Of a stretch of 64,000 nucleotides of DNA, positions 32,012-42,440 are shown piece after piece. A program made the position numbers and the translations under genes. The stretch is from Azolla caroliniana (lineage: Eukaryota > Polypodiophyta): assembly GCA_043228905.1 (NCBI GenBank), contig JBHGNT010000012.1, positions 4,464,001 through 4,528,000 on the forward strand, given 5' to 3'. How positions within the stretch are numbered: position 1 is the stretch's first letter; every line of letters begins with the position of its first letter. The notes beneath the pieces were generated by a model that saw only the letters and a list, made by a program, of their open reading frames with translations, searched no databases and was not told the origin of the DNA.

Positions 32012-32256
32012 TGTGGAAAATAAGGGAATATGGAATGGAAAGAGAGGGAGAGAGGAAGAGAGAGAAAGAGAAGAAGAAAACTTAATTGAATGGTAGTTTT
32101 TGTCTCTCTCTTACAACCAACCGACCACACAGAGAGCAAATGTGGTGGTTATAGGTGCACCCTATTTTTGGGGTGCACCTTTTCATATCATAAGGTTACG
32201 TTTTTATTATTTAGTTTCCTATTTATTTATTCTACACTAATTAGTTTATTACAACA
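32012..32256 (-). repeat. 5' LTR of copia K
   Basis: 245 bp, matching 27020-27264 with two apparent substitutions (TTTTTG versus TTTCTG and ATAGG versus ATAAG), both transitions. Confidence 0.92.
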
Positions 32257-32261
32257 ATATC

Positions 32262-33593
32262 TGCCACTTGTGCTCCTCCGTTTTTCTCGTCAACTTCTTC
32301 TTGTAAGCCATATCCTTCGCTCTGAGGAAAACCTGGGCCAACTCCTCTTGAACTTCGACTAGGGCCATATTCACGATTGGCAATTCAATTGCCCTGTGCC
32401 CACCATCTATGTGTTGTTTCCTGCCGATTTTGTTCAAGGTTTTCTCCTCTTCCGGTTCTATGAGGCCAGCGATTGCACGCTGGATCATTTGTCTCTCGGC
32501 ATGCTCTTCAGCCAAGCCTTTGGTCGTTGCGACTTGCTGCATTGCCATGAATTTGCTGAGTTCGAATAACGTGCGAAACAATAAGATTGCCACGAATTCA
32601 TGTGCGACAACTGGGATTTCTCTATAGGCGAGGACTTTGCCCTCAGAAATCAGGGATCCCTTTCCTCATTCTAGCTTCTTGGTCAATGGCGTTCCTTCGG
32701 TTGTGTCTGGAACGACTGTTGTCGATGCCTCAAGGGGCACCTCCATGGCCGGCTTCGATGCTTCGTCTTTCACTAGGCCTTGACCGTTTTTTCAATCTAG
32801 GTGGTGGCATTTGTATTGTAGGCTTTGAGGAGGCCTCTCCCTATTCTGTTCGCTCCTCTGGAGGTCCGGCTCCGTAGTTTCCTTCTATCGTTCTACAGGT
32901 CTGGGGTGTCTCTTGTCGATTTGACCGTCCCAGACAGTGCAATTTGTTGAGGCCACTTAGTTTTTTCCTCCTACCACTCCGTTGTTTGGAGTTCGCTGAG
33001 TCGTTTCTTTCGGTCAGAGGTGGGCATCTGCATCGCTGCTTGGATTGCTGAATTGGGGAGTGGAAGTGTGGAGACAGGCAGAAACATTATTGTGAAGTAT
33101 TGCACGATGATGGGAATCATTTTCTTCCCGCTTGGAGACCAATCAACCTAGTGCGTAATGCCGCACGTGTAATGTATCCCTAGTCGATTGGGGCTTCCTC
33201 ATAGGTGGAAATGATCATCCCCACTTTATGCCACAGCATTCCATACGATTTCGGGTGCACGCAAGCGGCTTCCAACATGAACTTGGCGACATCATAGAAG
33301 AAAACGCCTGGTGCATGTTGGATTTTGTATGCCTTGGTGGAAGCCGAATATACCTTTGTTGTGGGTGGGATCTCCAAGCACTGATCCCCAAGCGAGCTGA
33401 GGCTGAGCTTCTCGCAGACCATGGCATTTGTGATGGTGTCCATATTTATCTTGGCGCTGATGTCCATCACGTTGGGATGAGGTTGAGCATCAATGATGCG
33501 AATGTAACTTGCCAATCCATGAATGGGTTGTGGAGTGAGTGCTGAGGGTGAACCTGGGTAGATGTCTATGAGTGAGGGGAGCGATGGGAGCAA
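32262..33593 (-). pseudogene. Extra 3' ORF of gypsy L, N-terminal part
   Basis: The reading at 33180-33593 starts MLPSLPSLIDIYPGSPSAL and contains FFYDVAKFMLEAACVHPKSY and VGMIISTYEEAPID. The same block occurs in E at about 55545-55670 (ISHVLHEFGHVYPRPPCMP, AGLIIAIYEGVKVDW). Downstream minus-strand frames (32249-32593) are Glu/Gln/Lys-rich coiled-coil-like. The 33.2-33.6 kb block therefore marks a conserved globular head followed by a long coil. Stops at several points. I do not recognise the fold. Confidence 0.6.
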
Positions 33594-34013
33594 GGAGCAC
33601 TTGGGGAGCTAGGAGAACGAGAAGGTTGAAGAAGAGTTTGTGCGTTTGTGTGGGAGATGTGTGAAAAGACGTTGTGTTCTTCTTTTTATGAGGAAGGGTG
33701 AGAGAGGTCCTTAATCAAGATTTGTTGATCCTTAGTTGCTTTATTGGATTGCGTGTCTGCATGCAAGAAGCTTTAAATAGCTCTAAGTGCCCCCCCCCCC
33801 CCCCCCCCCACTTTTTTCTTTTTTTCGAGTAAAACGGTAATGTTACAATAATGAAACATTAGTGATAGTGGGGTCCATCCCGTGAAATGGCGTTGGTGGG
33901 GAGTGATTCGACGGTCCTTTTGTATGGCTTTGTCAAAAATGGGTTCAGTGTTGTGGGCCCCAAGTACGGTTTTAGCCAGAAACCGTTGACTTTGCTGGGT
34001 AGGATTTCTCCGG
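33594..34013 (-). promoter_or_regulatory. Intergenic region upstream of the extra ORF of L, with TATA-like boxes
   Basis: About 420 bp between integrase and the extra ORF carry no gene. On the minus strand AGCTATTTAAAGC (about 33770-33782) and TCATAAAAAG (about 33685-33695) are TATA-like, and a CT-rich leader follows to the start codon at 33593. A run of about 20 C residues begins at 33790. Element E has a similar spacer before its extra ORF. A separate promoter for that ORF is an inference. Confidence 0.4.
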
Positions 34014-35270
34014 CTAGTGTCCCGAATTAGGAAGTGTTATTTTCGACACGGTGATCCAATACAGCCTGGTCCGTTGAAATTGAAGTTTGTCGGGCATCAG
34101 CCCCATGTGTGTTTGAAACACTAATACGGGTTTGTTTATCTCAAAGTCCTTTTCGTTACCTTTTCTATGCCTATCGACAAAGGCCTTGCGCCATGTTTGC
34201 TCTTGCTCCAAGTTAGCCATACTGTTGATCTGAACTTCACCATGTTCCAGGAGTTGTTCAAGTCAGACTTGCTCCGTTGCTTTCTCGGCCAAGTGTTCAC
34301 AAACTTGCACATGCTGACTCAGAACCCAAAATTCGATTGGCATTATTGCTTCGAGTCCGAACGCCAGTCGGAATGGTGTCACTTGGGTACTTGTCTTTAA
34401 GCTTGTACGATATGCCCAAAGGGCGCTCTGGAGCTTTGTATCCCAGTCCGTCCAATTCTCATTGACGATTTTCTTTTGTATGTTCTGTAAAGTTTTGTTC
34501 GTCGATTCCACTACGCCATTTGCCTCGGGGTAGTATGGGGTACTCTTCTTGTGGACGACCGCGTACTGTTCCGTTAATTCGTGTATAAACTTGTTGATAA
34601 AATGCCCCCCTGGATCGTTGATCAGCCGTATGGGACAATCGAATTGGCACCAAGTGTTTTCGTACAAGAATTTCGCCGTGGAAGCGTTCATATTGTCGCG
34701 AAATGCCTTGACCTCCACCCATTTCGTACAATAATCGATGGCCATGAGGATATTTTGATTCCCTGTATGGGCCACTGCTAGGGTGAAAGGGCCGACAAAA
34801 TCTAGGCCCCACTTATGGAAAGGTTCCAAGGGTAGCACTAGGTGGTGTGGCATGCGGGCGCGTTCCGTTGGCTGGCCCATTCCCTAGCACAGATCACACT
34901 GCCAACAATATGTCTCTATGTCCTTTTGTGTGGTTGGCCACCAAAGGTCACTCTACCAGTCCTTTCGAGCTGTCGTCTCCCCAGCTTAATGTCTACCAGC
35001 TATCCCGAAGTGCGCGTCCCGCAGTATTGTCGCCCTCTCGTCACTTCAGATGCATCGGCACCAAATTCCATCGCTTCCTTTGTGGTACAGGGTCCTCTCT
35101 AATAGGCAAAAAATTTGGTTGCGGATGGCCAGACACTTTTCGTCTATCCTCATCCGTGGGGGAGGCAATCCGGTGGTTAAGAAATGACTAATTGCTTGGA
35201 GCCATTTGTCTGTTGGCGGCACCGTGTCCGCTTCGGCCTCTATCGCTTAAATTAGTAACATTCCGCTATC
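34014..35270 (-). pseudogene. Gypsy L integrase
   Basis: The core is at 34263-34880: PFHKWGLDFVGPFTLAVAHT (first Asp), YCTKWVEVKAFRDN, and STPYYPEANGVVESTNKTLQ with the third acidic residue. At the second position the motif reads NDPGGHF where relatives have SDQGG(N/H)F. The C-terminal part is at 34014-34220 (RKAFVDRHRKGNEKDFEI). The zinc region lies at about 34880-35100 in other frames. Stops and frameshifts. Strongly similar to E at 53.6-54.7 kb. Confidence 0.85.
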
Positions 35271-35670
35271 TAGAAAATTGTCATCACCACCCGCGGTGTC
35301 CTCTCCATTCTCGTTGCGGCTCAGGTAGACCACTACGGTGTGTTGAGTTCCTGACCGATGCTGAATTTTGAATTCGAACTCTTGCACGTGCAACATCCAT
35401 CTAGTCGGCTTCCTCGTGAGTGACTATTTGGAGACAAGGTACAAGAAAGCCACATGATCCACATGAAACACAAACTTCCAGTCTAGTAGGTAGTGTCAAA
35501 ATTTGTTGATGTTGTAGATCATACCTAGCGCTCCCCATTCGGTCGTGCAGTAGGTCCGTTCGGCAGTTGAAAGTTTGTGGCTCGAATAATAAACCGGACG
35601 ATACCAGTTTGGTTGGGTCAGTTGCATGAGAGCACTACCAATTGTGATATCCAACGCATCGACAAACATG
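35271..35670 (-). pseudogene. Gypsy L RNase H
   Basis: The reading 35496-35744 gives FVDALDITIGSALMQLTQ, NWYRPVYYSSHKLSTAERTY and EWGALGMIYNINKF. The rest continues in other frames toward 35271. Its first residues (35671-35744) are actually antisense to the inserted element M; the true upstream continuation is at 37453. Confidence 0.82.
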
Positions 35671-35999
35671 TTGTCGTGAAGATTCTGGGACATTGTGAGA
35701 AACCACGGAATATCAGAAGCATCGGCGAAGTGCATCATGTGCACTTACCCTTGTATAAACGTGTGAATAATAGGGGTGCCTTTATGGCGCCGAGTAGGAG
35801 TTAAGTCGGGACAGAGAATCCCATGTAAATCGGGATTTATCCCACATTGTTACGTACCTCCCTCCTTGTGCTATAAAAGGAAGGGAGGGTCACTTGTGAA
35901 AGGGTTGCCCATTTTCAGTTAGGAAGGATAGACCACTTAGGTCTAGGGTTTGGTAGTTTTCTTGGTCTTCATCTTATTCTTAGGGTTTCATCTGGATAG

Positions 36000-36030
<31 letters not shown>

Positions 36031-36287
36031 CTTCTTCTTCTTCTTCTTCTTCTTCTTTGTCATCGTGTGGGTAGAGAGTTCGTGTCTGTTTAGGGTTTAG
36101 TCTGGTTAGGAGTTTGTATGTCTAAAGACTTTTATTGTATCCTGAGCTTCCTAGGTCCGGCTCGAAGCTGGTATTGTATCTTGTTCTTGTAAATTTACAT
36201 GTGGAAGGTTCTGCGTTTTAGTGTCTATTTGGGGTGTCTTTAGTGTTCTCTTTCTTTCGTTTCTGTACATAAGGGCGTGAGTTAGGT
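35671..36287 (+). repeat. 5' LTR of M, truncated, with TATA box and (CTT)n
   Basis: It aligns with 36572-37200 of the right LTR. A TATA box CTATAAAAGG lies at 35871-35880. A CTT/TTC microsatellite of about 55 bp (36001-36056) is much longer than in the right copy. The LTR stops at about 36287, where the right copy continues for about 250 bp. Confidence 0.78.
36001..36056. repeat. (CTT)n microsatellite
   Basis: About 18 CTT units in the left LTR of M; the right LTR has only a few. Confidence 0.9.
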
Positions 36288-36571
36288 CACCGCATATCCG
36301 AAGGAACAAGAAGCATGCATGCAGTAAGAAGAAGGGCCAACGGGGGAAGCACGCGCACTACGGGATCGCGGTGAATGACCTATCGACGGGTCAAACAAGC
36401 CTACGGGGAGGCAAACACGGAGAACGAACTGGAGCCGACGGTTCGGACCGGCGAGGCCAACGGCGACCGGAATGCGGATTACAGAAGACTGGTTCCTCAC
36501 CGGCTGGAATCTCTCACCCTTCTCCGAACTTGGCACGTACCAGTGGACGTGCGGTTTGGTGGGGGCAGATG
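36288..36571 (+). other. Internal remnant of element M
   Basis: About 285 bp with no similarity to gag or pol. It ends in the purine-rich tract before the 3' LTR. The short frames here are not supported as genes. Confidence 0.5.
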
Positions 36572-37220
36572 TCATGAAGATTCCGGGACATGGTGAGAAA
36601 CCGGGGAATATTGGAAGCATCGGTGAAGTGCATCATGTGCACTTACCCTTGTATAAACATGTGAATAATAGGGGTGCCTTTATGGCGCCGAGTAGGAGTT
36701 AAGGCAGGATAGAGAATCCCATATAAATCGGGATTTATCCCACATTGTTAAGCACCTCCCTCCTTGTGCTATAAAAGGAGGGAGGGTCACTTGTGAAAGG
36801 GTTGCCCATTTTGAGTTAGGAAGGGTATACCACTTAGGTCTAGGGTTTGGTAGTTTTCTTGGTCTTCATCTTCTTCTTCTTCGTCGTCATCATGTGGGTA
36901 GAGAGTTCGTGTCTGTTTAGGGTTTAGTCTGGTTAAGAGTTCGTATGTCTAAAGAGGTTTAGGCTTCTACCCTGTCTCTTATGTAAGACCCCGCTCGGCG
37001 CAACGAGCTCGAGAGCTCCTTGATCGGCGGCTTGGCAGCAAACTTCTATTGTATCCTGAGCTTCCTAGGTCCAGCTCGAAGCTGGTATTGTATCTTGTTC
37101 TTGTAAATTTACATGTGGAAGGTTCTGCATTTCGGTGTTTGTGTGGGGTGTCTTTAGTGTTCTCTTTCTTTTGTTTCTGTACATGAGGGCGTGAGTTAGG
37201 TTGGTGTTGCGTGCGTGTAT

Positions 37221-37269
<49 letters not shown>

Positions 37270-37452
37270 ATCCATCTCACCCTCTCTTCTGTTTAGTAGC
37301 CTCCTGTACCCAACCGGTAACGTTCAGGGTTTGTGCTACTCTTGTGCGGCCGATCACGGAGGGAGTCAGTCTCCCGGTACTCTCTACTCCCTAGTCCAAG
37401 ACCCCCGTGGTCCCGCCTTGGATCCTACACGTACTCGCAGAATACCACGACA
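36572..37452 (+). repeat. 3' LTR of M
   Basis: About 880 bp. It starts TGTCATGAAG and ends CCACGACA. A TATA box lies at 36769-36778, an insertion of about 90 bp at 36955-37045 relative to the left copy, and a (CT)n run at 37219-37268. The extra material explains why the LTR is longer than the left one. Confidence 0.75.
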
Positions 37453-38470
37453 ACATGGAGCGACCATGTCCAGTCCGGCGGTTGGACAATTGGTGCTTGT
37501 GTTAGCATAACCTTCAATGCCATGTAAACTTCGTCCTCTATTTCTGTCCATTGGAATGGAGTACAATGCACCGCCGCGTGTAGAGGTGTCACGAACTCGG
37601 ATAGGTAACACAACATCTGACTATGCCATCGTATTTGTCCTAGGAAGTGGCTAAGGGCTTTGGCATTTTTCAGGTTCGGTGCTTCGATGATCGCCTTGAT
37701 TTTCCGTAGGTCGATCGCAATGCCCTCACTACTTATTATGTGTTCGAGGAGTGCACCACTCGTAACGCTAAACGTGCACTTTGCTGGATTGAGGCTAAGC
37801 CTCACTAATCGGCATCATTCCAAACATAACTGCAAATCTCAAAGATGGTCCCTTTGCATCTATAAACTACAAAATCATAGAGGAAGACCTACATAAACGT
37901 GGGTATGTACTCGCTGAAAATTTCCGTGATGAAGCGTTCAAATGTTGTCGGTGCCATTTTGAGCCCGAAAATCATCACGACTACTACAAACACACCCGAT
38001 TTTGTTATGAACGTCGTCTTCTCCTCGTCATCCAAGTGCATGTGAATCTGGCTGTAGCCACTAAAGCCGTCTAAAAAACTGTATATTTTGTTGCCAGCCA
38101 ATGCATCCAACACCCCATCCGTGAAGGGTAAGGGGAATGCGTCGGTTACTGTGACCGCATTCAATTTCCTATAATCGATGCATATGTGGATTTTCCTATT
38201 TTTCTTCTGCATTACAATGATTGGACTCAGCCAGGTCGAATGAATTCGATTTTTAAAAGTTTGTCTATTTCTTCTTTGACACGAACCACGTAGTTTAGGT
38301 TCATTCGATATCGACGTTGTTGGACCAGCTTCACCTCCATCGAGAGGTTGATTTGGTGTTTGTAGAATTTTGGATCTAGCCCTTTCATATCCTCTTGTGA
38401 CCATGCGAACATGTCCTTGTACTCTCGTAGTAGTTTGATCATGGCCGTCTTTTTGGAAGGTGGTAAATCC
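37453..38470 (-). pseudogene. Gypsy L reverse transcriptase
   Basis: The thumb/connection is at 37425-37805 (MRLSLNPAKCTFSVTSGALL, KALSHFLGQIRWHSQ) and fingers/palm at 37889-38310 (STWLSPIIVMQKKNRKIHIC, DYRKLNAVTVTDAFPLPF, FGLKMAPTTFERFITEIF). A frame break lies between them. The layout matches E at 48.5-52.9 kb. Confidence 0.85.
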
Positions 38471-38891
38471 TTCACAATGGAAAGACTGTGGTTGGGGTTC
38501 CTCGGTAGTTCCAAGATTGATTTCTTCCCACACTGATGTCATAACTCATCAGGAAATCTCCATTTCTCATTCGAATGTGAAGCTCCATAAGCACTTCGAT
38601 GTCCAGTTCACATCTGTCTTCTCCAACCATCGCAAGAGTGATGTATGTGTCCGCTGCTTGGATGATGTCAATTTTGAACAAGGGGACGATTCGAGGGTTT
38701 TCGTCCAAATAGTTATCCAATTCGTCCTCATCCAGACCCTCTAGCATGTTGATTCCTTCCACGTATAGCGGAGTCATGGCTTTTGTTGGTAGTGCACTTT
38801 CTTGAGTTCGCACCCAAATTTTCCCTTTGGCCTCGGCGAAATCTAATGTTGTTGTATTGCCAATTCTGCTTAATGTTCACGGACCATAGCC
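38471..38891 (-). pseudogene. Gypsy L protease tail and linker, truncated by copia J
   Basis: The reading 38472-38813 shows the acidic linker (YVEGINMLEGLDEDELDNYL, ENPRIVPLFKIDI) shared with B and E. Just upstream the minus strand still reads the VNIKQNW stretch that follows the protease. At 38892 copia J begins, and the gag and 5' LTR of L are not found elsewhere in the window. Confidence 0.78.
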
Positions 38892-39548
38892 TGTTGGGAA
38901 TATGTCCCTCCAGTGGAAGGAAGAACCGACTGTTCGGAAAGCTGACAGTCGAAGAGTCAAAAACAGTGAGTCGACTATTTGTGAATTTGACTATTATTAT
39001 TATGGTAATAATAATGATGATGTTAGGAAACAGGTCTCTCCGGATGGGAAGAGAGGGAGGAGCCGAGTTAATGAGGGACTCGGCCGAGGCCGAAACCATA
39101 ATCGTGTATATAGCCAACTCGGGAGACTATACTTGTAAATCGTCTCAATATGCGTCGGATGAGGGCTAGGTATCTAAATAGATGGAAAGTTGTATAAGTA
39201 TATATGCAACTAGAGCAAACCTTATGAGGTGTACAGAAGTTGTAGTGTGCGGTATAGAGAACTAAGAGAGAGAGTGTGTGTTTTGGAGCCGCGCCATAGC
39301 TGTGTGAGTAACAGTAGACGCGAAGAGCCCTGTGTGGCTGATACACTCAACAAAGTGTTGTAATCATCTCTGTATTGTATATCCACTATCCATAGTGAAG
39401 ATTTTGTTCCCATGGTTTTCTCCCGTTTTAGGGTTTCCATGTAAATCTCTGTGCACTTTTGTTTATCTTGTCTTTCTGGCATTTCTGTAATTCGTATTTC
39501 AGCATTGTCTGTTCATTGTGATTAAATTTTTGCATCGATTTCTCAACA
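38892..39548 (+). repeat. 5' LTR of copia J, mosaic
   Basis: The first about 130 bp (TGTTGGGAATATGTCCCTCC onward) resemble the U3 start of the F LTR at 60178. From about 39025 a second LTR-like start TGTTAGGAAACAGGTC and about 120 bp resemble the G-family LTR (17990-18128). The last about 300 bp (R and U5, ending TTTCTCAACA) again match F. Confidence 0.65.
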
Positions 39549-39551
39549 AAC

Positions 39552-39563
39552 TAGTATCAGAGC
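39552..39563 (+). other. Primer-binding site of copia J
   Basis: TAGTATCAGAGC, one mismatch to the initiator-Met primer site, three bases after the LTR end. Confidence 0.8.
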
Positions 39564-39576
39564 TTGAGCTGCAAGC

Positions 39577-40278
39577 ATGGAAGGAGTTGTGAGTGGATTC
39601 CTAGGCATGTTAGTTCTGAACTCACAGAACTATGCAGACTGGAAGATAAAGATGGAAGACCTTCTCATAGTTAGAGACCTATACAAGCTAGTCGACAGAG
39701 CAGAAATACCTAGGGGGGTATTGGAGTTGGACTGGAAGCTTCTGAATAGGAAGGCGGTGGCCACAATCCAACAATGTGTCGATGTAAGTGTTCTTCAGCA
39801 TGGGGCGAACGACACGAATGCCCACAAGATGTGGCAGAAGTTGTCGAGTCTGTACGAGAGGAAGAACGCACTAAACAGAACCTCGCTAATGAGAAAAATC
39901 GTACAGCTGAAATACAGAGACGGTGAGAGCATCGTCGAACACATCAGCACATTTATTGGGTATGTAAATCAACTTGCTGCGACCAAGTTTCCCCTAGATG
40001 ACGCAATGCAGGCCCTCTTGCTGATGTGTACACTACCAGAAAGCTGATAAAACTTGGTGGTTACTCTCAGCACCTCCTGTCAAGATGAGAACTTGTCTTA
40101 TAGATGGTGAAGACAAGCATCCTAAATGAGGAGGCAAGGAGGAAAGACAAAGGAATCCTGTCCCAAACGGAGTCGAATCTGACTGAACATATGGACAGAG
40201 GAAGGAAGAGACCGGCAAAGAAGAAGTCCGCAGCGAACACACAAATCCCACGCCAGATCGAAGTCCAGAGGTAAGCCT
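39577..40278 (+). pseudogene. Copia J gag
   Basis: The ATG at 39577 lies 14 bases after the primer site. The 157-codon reading (MEGVVSGFLGMLVLNSQNYA, DWKIKMEDLLIV, MRKIVQLKYRDGESIVEHIS) ends at a TGA at 40045-40047. In the F copy a Trp codon stands at this position, so a TGG-to-TGA change is likely. The capsid tail continues in other frames to 40278. Confidence 0.82.
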
Positions 40279-41615
40279 ATGTGCTTTTATTGTGGAAAAC
40301 CTGGACACTTCCAAAAAAACTACCAACACATGAAGAAAGACAAGAGTGTCGGAAATAATGTCGAACCCCAGAAGATTCCAGATAAAAAGAACACTTCGTC
40401 CATTGCTACAAGCAATGAGGAACTCCTATTCATCTGTGAACAGACAAGTGCAAACCTTGCAAGCAAAGAGTGCACTTGGGTGATTGATTCCGGTGCATCC
40501 TTCCATATTACTCTGTCGAGAGAGTATTTCTCGACTTACATAGCCGAGGATCATGGCTATGTAAAGATGGGTGATAGTAGAAAGTGCAAGATAACCGGAG
40601 TCAGAAGTGCGTGCTTAACGATGTCGACAGGGTGTCGACTAACGTTGAAGGATGTTCGACACGTCCCCGATATCAGATTGAATCTGATATCAACTGGAAG
40701 GCTTGATGACAAAGGCTACAGTGGTAGCTTTCAAAATGGCAAGTCGAAGTTCTGTCGAGGAAATCTCATAGTGGCCCGAGCACAAAAAGAAGGCACATTG
40801 TACATGATGCATGCCCGACTGTGCAAATCGGAAGTAAACGTGGCAGCCGACTCGGCAAGGGAGATATGGCACAAGAGGCTAGGCCACATGAGTGAGAAGG
40901 GAATGCACCTATTTGCCAACCAGAAACTTCTACCAGAAGTCAAGGGAGTACACCTGGAGAAGTGTGTCGACTGCTTAGCCGGAAAGCAGAACAGGACGGC
41001 ATTCCACACGAGACCACCGAGGAGAAGAGAAGCTACACTGGAACTAGCGCACACGGATGTGTGCTATGTGGATGCTCCATCGCATCGAGGAGGACAGTAC
41101 TTTGTAATGTTTATTGACGACTACATTCGGAAAACATGGGCCTTCGTACTGAAGTCGAAGGATCAAGTACTGTCGGTTTTCAAGGAGTTCCAGGCAAGAA
41201 CTGAAAGAGAGTCGGGTCGGAAACTGAAGGTTGTCCGAACCGACAATGGTGGTGAGTATAGAGGGCAGTTTGAGGAATACTGCAAGTACCAAACCGAATA
41301 CACAGTGCCAAAGACCCCAGAGTTGAACAAGCTTGCAGAGAGGATGAATTGAACGATCATGGAGAGAGTAAGGAGCATGTTGTCACAGGCTAAACTACTG
41401 AAAGCCTATTGGGCTGAGGCGATGTACACAGTTGTCTATTTGATCAACAGGTTTCCCTCAGTACCATTAAAGGGTGATGTCCCACAGAGGGTGTGGATAG
41501 GTAAGGATGTCTCTTATCAACACCTGGGGGTGTTTGGATGCTTGGTGTATATGCATGTACCAAAGGATCAGAGGTCAAAGCTCGATAGCAAGTCAAAAGC
41601 ATGCATATTCATGGA
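40279..41615 (+). pseudogene. Copia J zinc knuckle, protease and integrase
   Basis: The 357-codon reading contains CFYCGKPGHFQKNY, where the last ligand of the CCHC knuckle is Tyr; a protease active site WVIDSGASFHITL; the GAG-pre-integrase His pair (WHKRLGHMSEKG) with KCVDCLAG; and the integrase core AHTDVCYVDAP, YFVMFIDDYIRKTWAF and VVRTDNGGEYRG. It stops at a TGA (41350) in the ERMN block where Arg (CGA) is expected, then resumes in the same frame at 41359 (MERVRSMLSQAKLLKAYWAE) and ends abruptly in ACIFM at 41615. Confidence 0.85.
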
Positions 41616-42146
41616 TGACGAGAGCTCAAGGCTCCTTTTGCGCAACGCTCGGCCACAACCAAGCTTAGAATCATACACAGAAAACGGAAAATAAAACACG
41701 ACACAAAGGAGAGAAGGGTACACAGGATGTTTACGTGGAAAACCCAAACTAAGGGAAAAAACTACGGCAGCCCACAGGCTGCAAACTATCACTATGTTAG
41801 TATGTACAACAGTGAGTTCACGGAGGCAACGACCTCGTGCTCACGATCCTCGCCACAGGCAGCGGTTACAACAGAGGCAATGACCTCTTTCTCTCTCTCT
41901 CTCTCTGTACACAGTTATGCGCTCTCTCACTCCTTGCACCAACAAGAATGACAACAACAACAACAACCATTTCTAGAAGTTTACCCTAAGTCATATTTAT
42001 ACTAATATGACTTTTCGTCTATTTACAAATATAGCCTCGATGGACTCTCAGAAACATATTTACGAATATGTCTCTTCATCCGGTGAGCATTCCTCACCGG
42101 GTCTGCACCATCCGGCTCTCCGTAGCCGGGTACTCCTCATCCGGTT
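41616..42146 (-). repeat. Truncated G-family LTR
   Basis: The end near 41616 (TGACGAGAGCTCAAGG on the plus strand) matches the ends of the other G LTRs. The opposite end is cut inside the first 54-bp repeat at about 42146, and the element-strand start TGTTGGGAG is missing. It sits exactly between copies J and N of one family in opposite orientations. Confidence 0.8.
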
Positions 42147-42440
42147 TCCGCCTTCACCTTGTACACCCATTTGTTCCTGAGTGCTCTCTTACCTTTCGGC
42201 GGTTCTTTTAGGTCATAGGTATAATTCTCGTCCAAAGAATCCATCTCATCTTGTATCGCGCTCAACCCTTTCTCTTTGTGCTCATCGACAATGACTTCTT
42301 CATAGCACTCTAGGTCACCTTCATCAGTCAAGAGGATGTACTGACTGGCATATGTTGTCACTGCTCTCCTTTCTCTGAGTGGGGATCTCCTTCCACTCAT
42401 TGTCGACTCTCGTTCGGGTCTCTCTGTCGGCTCTCCTCTT
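42147..42440 (-). pseudogene. Copia N linker and RT start
   Basis: The reading (42137-42400) shows RRSPLRERRAVTTYASQYIL, a Pro/Lys-rich stretch and KRALRNKWVYKVKAE, which is the start of copia RT. It is cut at 42147. Confidence 0.8.

Larger units (their letters stand above)
27020..32256 (-). mobile_element. Copia K, full-length insertion with near-identical LTRs
   Basis: A 5,237-bp element with 245-bp LTRs (27020-27264 and 32012-32256) that differ at only two positions I could find, flanked by a perfect ATATC duplication (27015-27019 and 32257-32261). Primer site, gag, protease, integrase, RT, RNase H and purine tract are all present in the correct order on the minus strand. It is the youngest-looking insertion in the window, but the polyprotein is broken by a few stops/frameshifts and RNase H has substitutions at catalytic positions, so it looks non-autonomous now. 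It lies in the extra ORF of gypsy L. Confidence 0.93.
35671..37452 (+). mobile_element. Short terminal-repeat element M (TRIM/LARD-like)
   Basis: A 1.78-kb insertion with direct terminal repeats (TGTCRTGAAG at the start, CCACGACA at the end), flanked by ACATG (35666-35670 and 37453-37457). Removing it restores the RT-RNase H junction of gypsy L. The left LTR is truncated at about 36287, the internal part is only about 285 bp, and a purine tract GGTTTGGTGGGGGCAG (36554-36569) precedes the right LTR. There is no coding capacity, so it must be mobilised in trans. Confidence 0.82.
38892..41615 (+). mobile_element. Copia J, 3'-truncated
   Basis: 5' LTR, primer site, gag, protease and most of integrase are present on the plus strand. 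The reading ends at 41615, in the integrase C-terminal domain, where a G-family LTR begins. RT, RNase H and 3' LTR are missing. It is the same family as N/F, which lies in opposite orientation just downstream. Confidence 0.85.

Noticed and set aside
36369-36702. Plus-strand frames of 68-76 codons in element M
   Set aside because: They cross the internal remnant and the LTR border, share no similarity with proteins, and an LTR copy repeats the tail of the frame.
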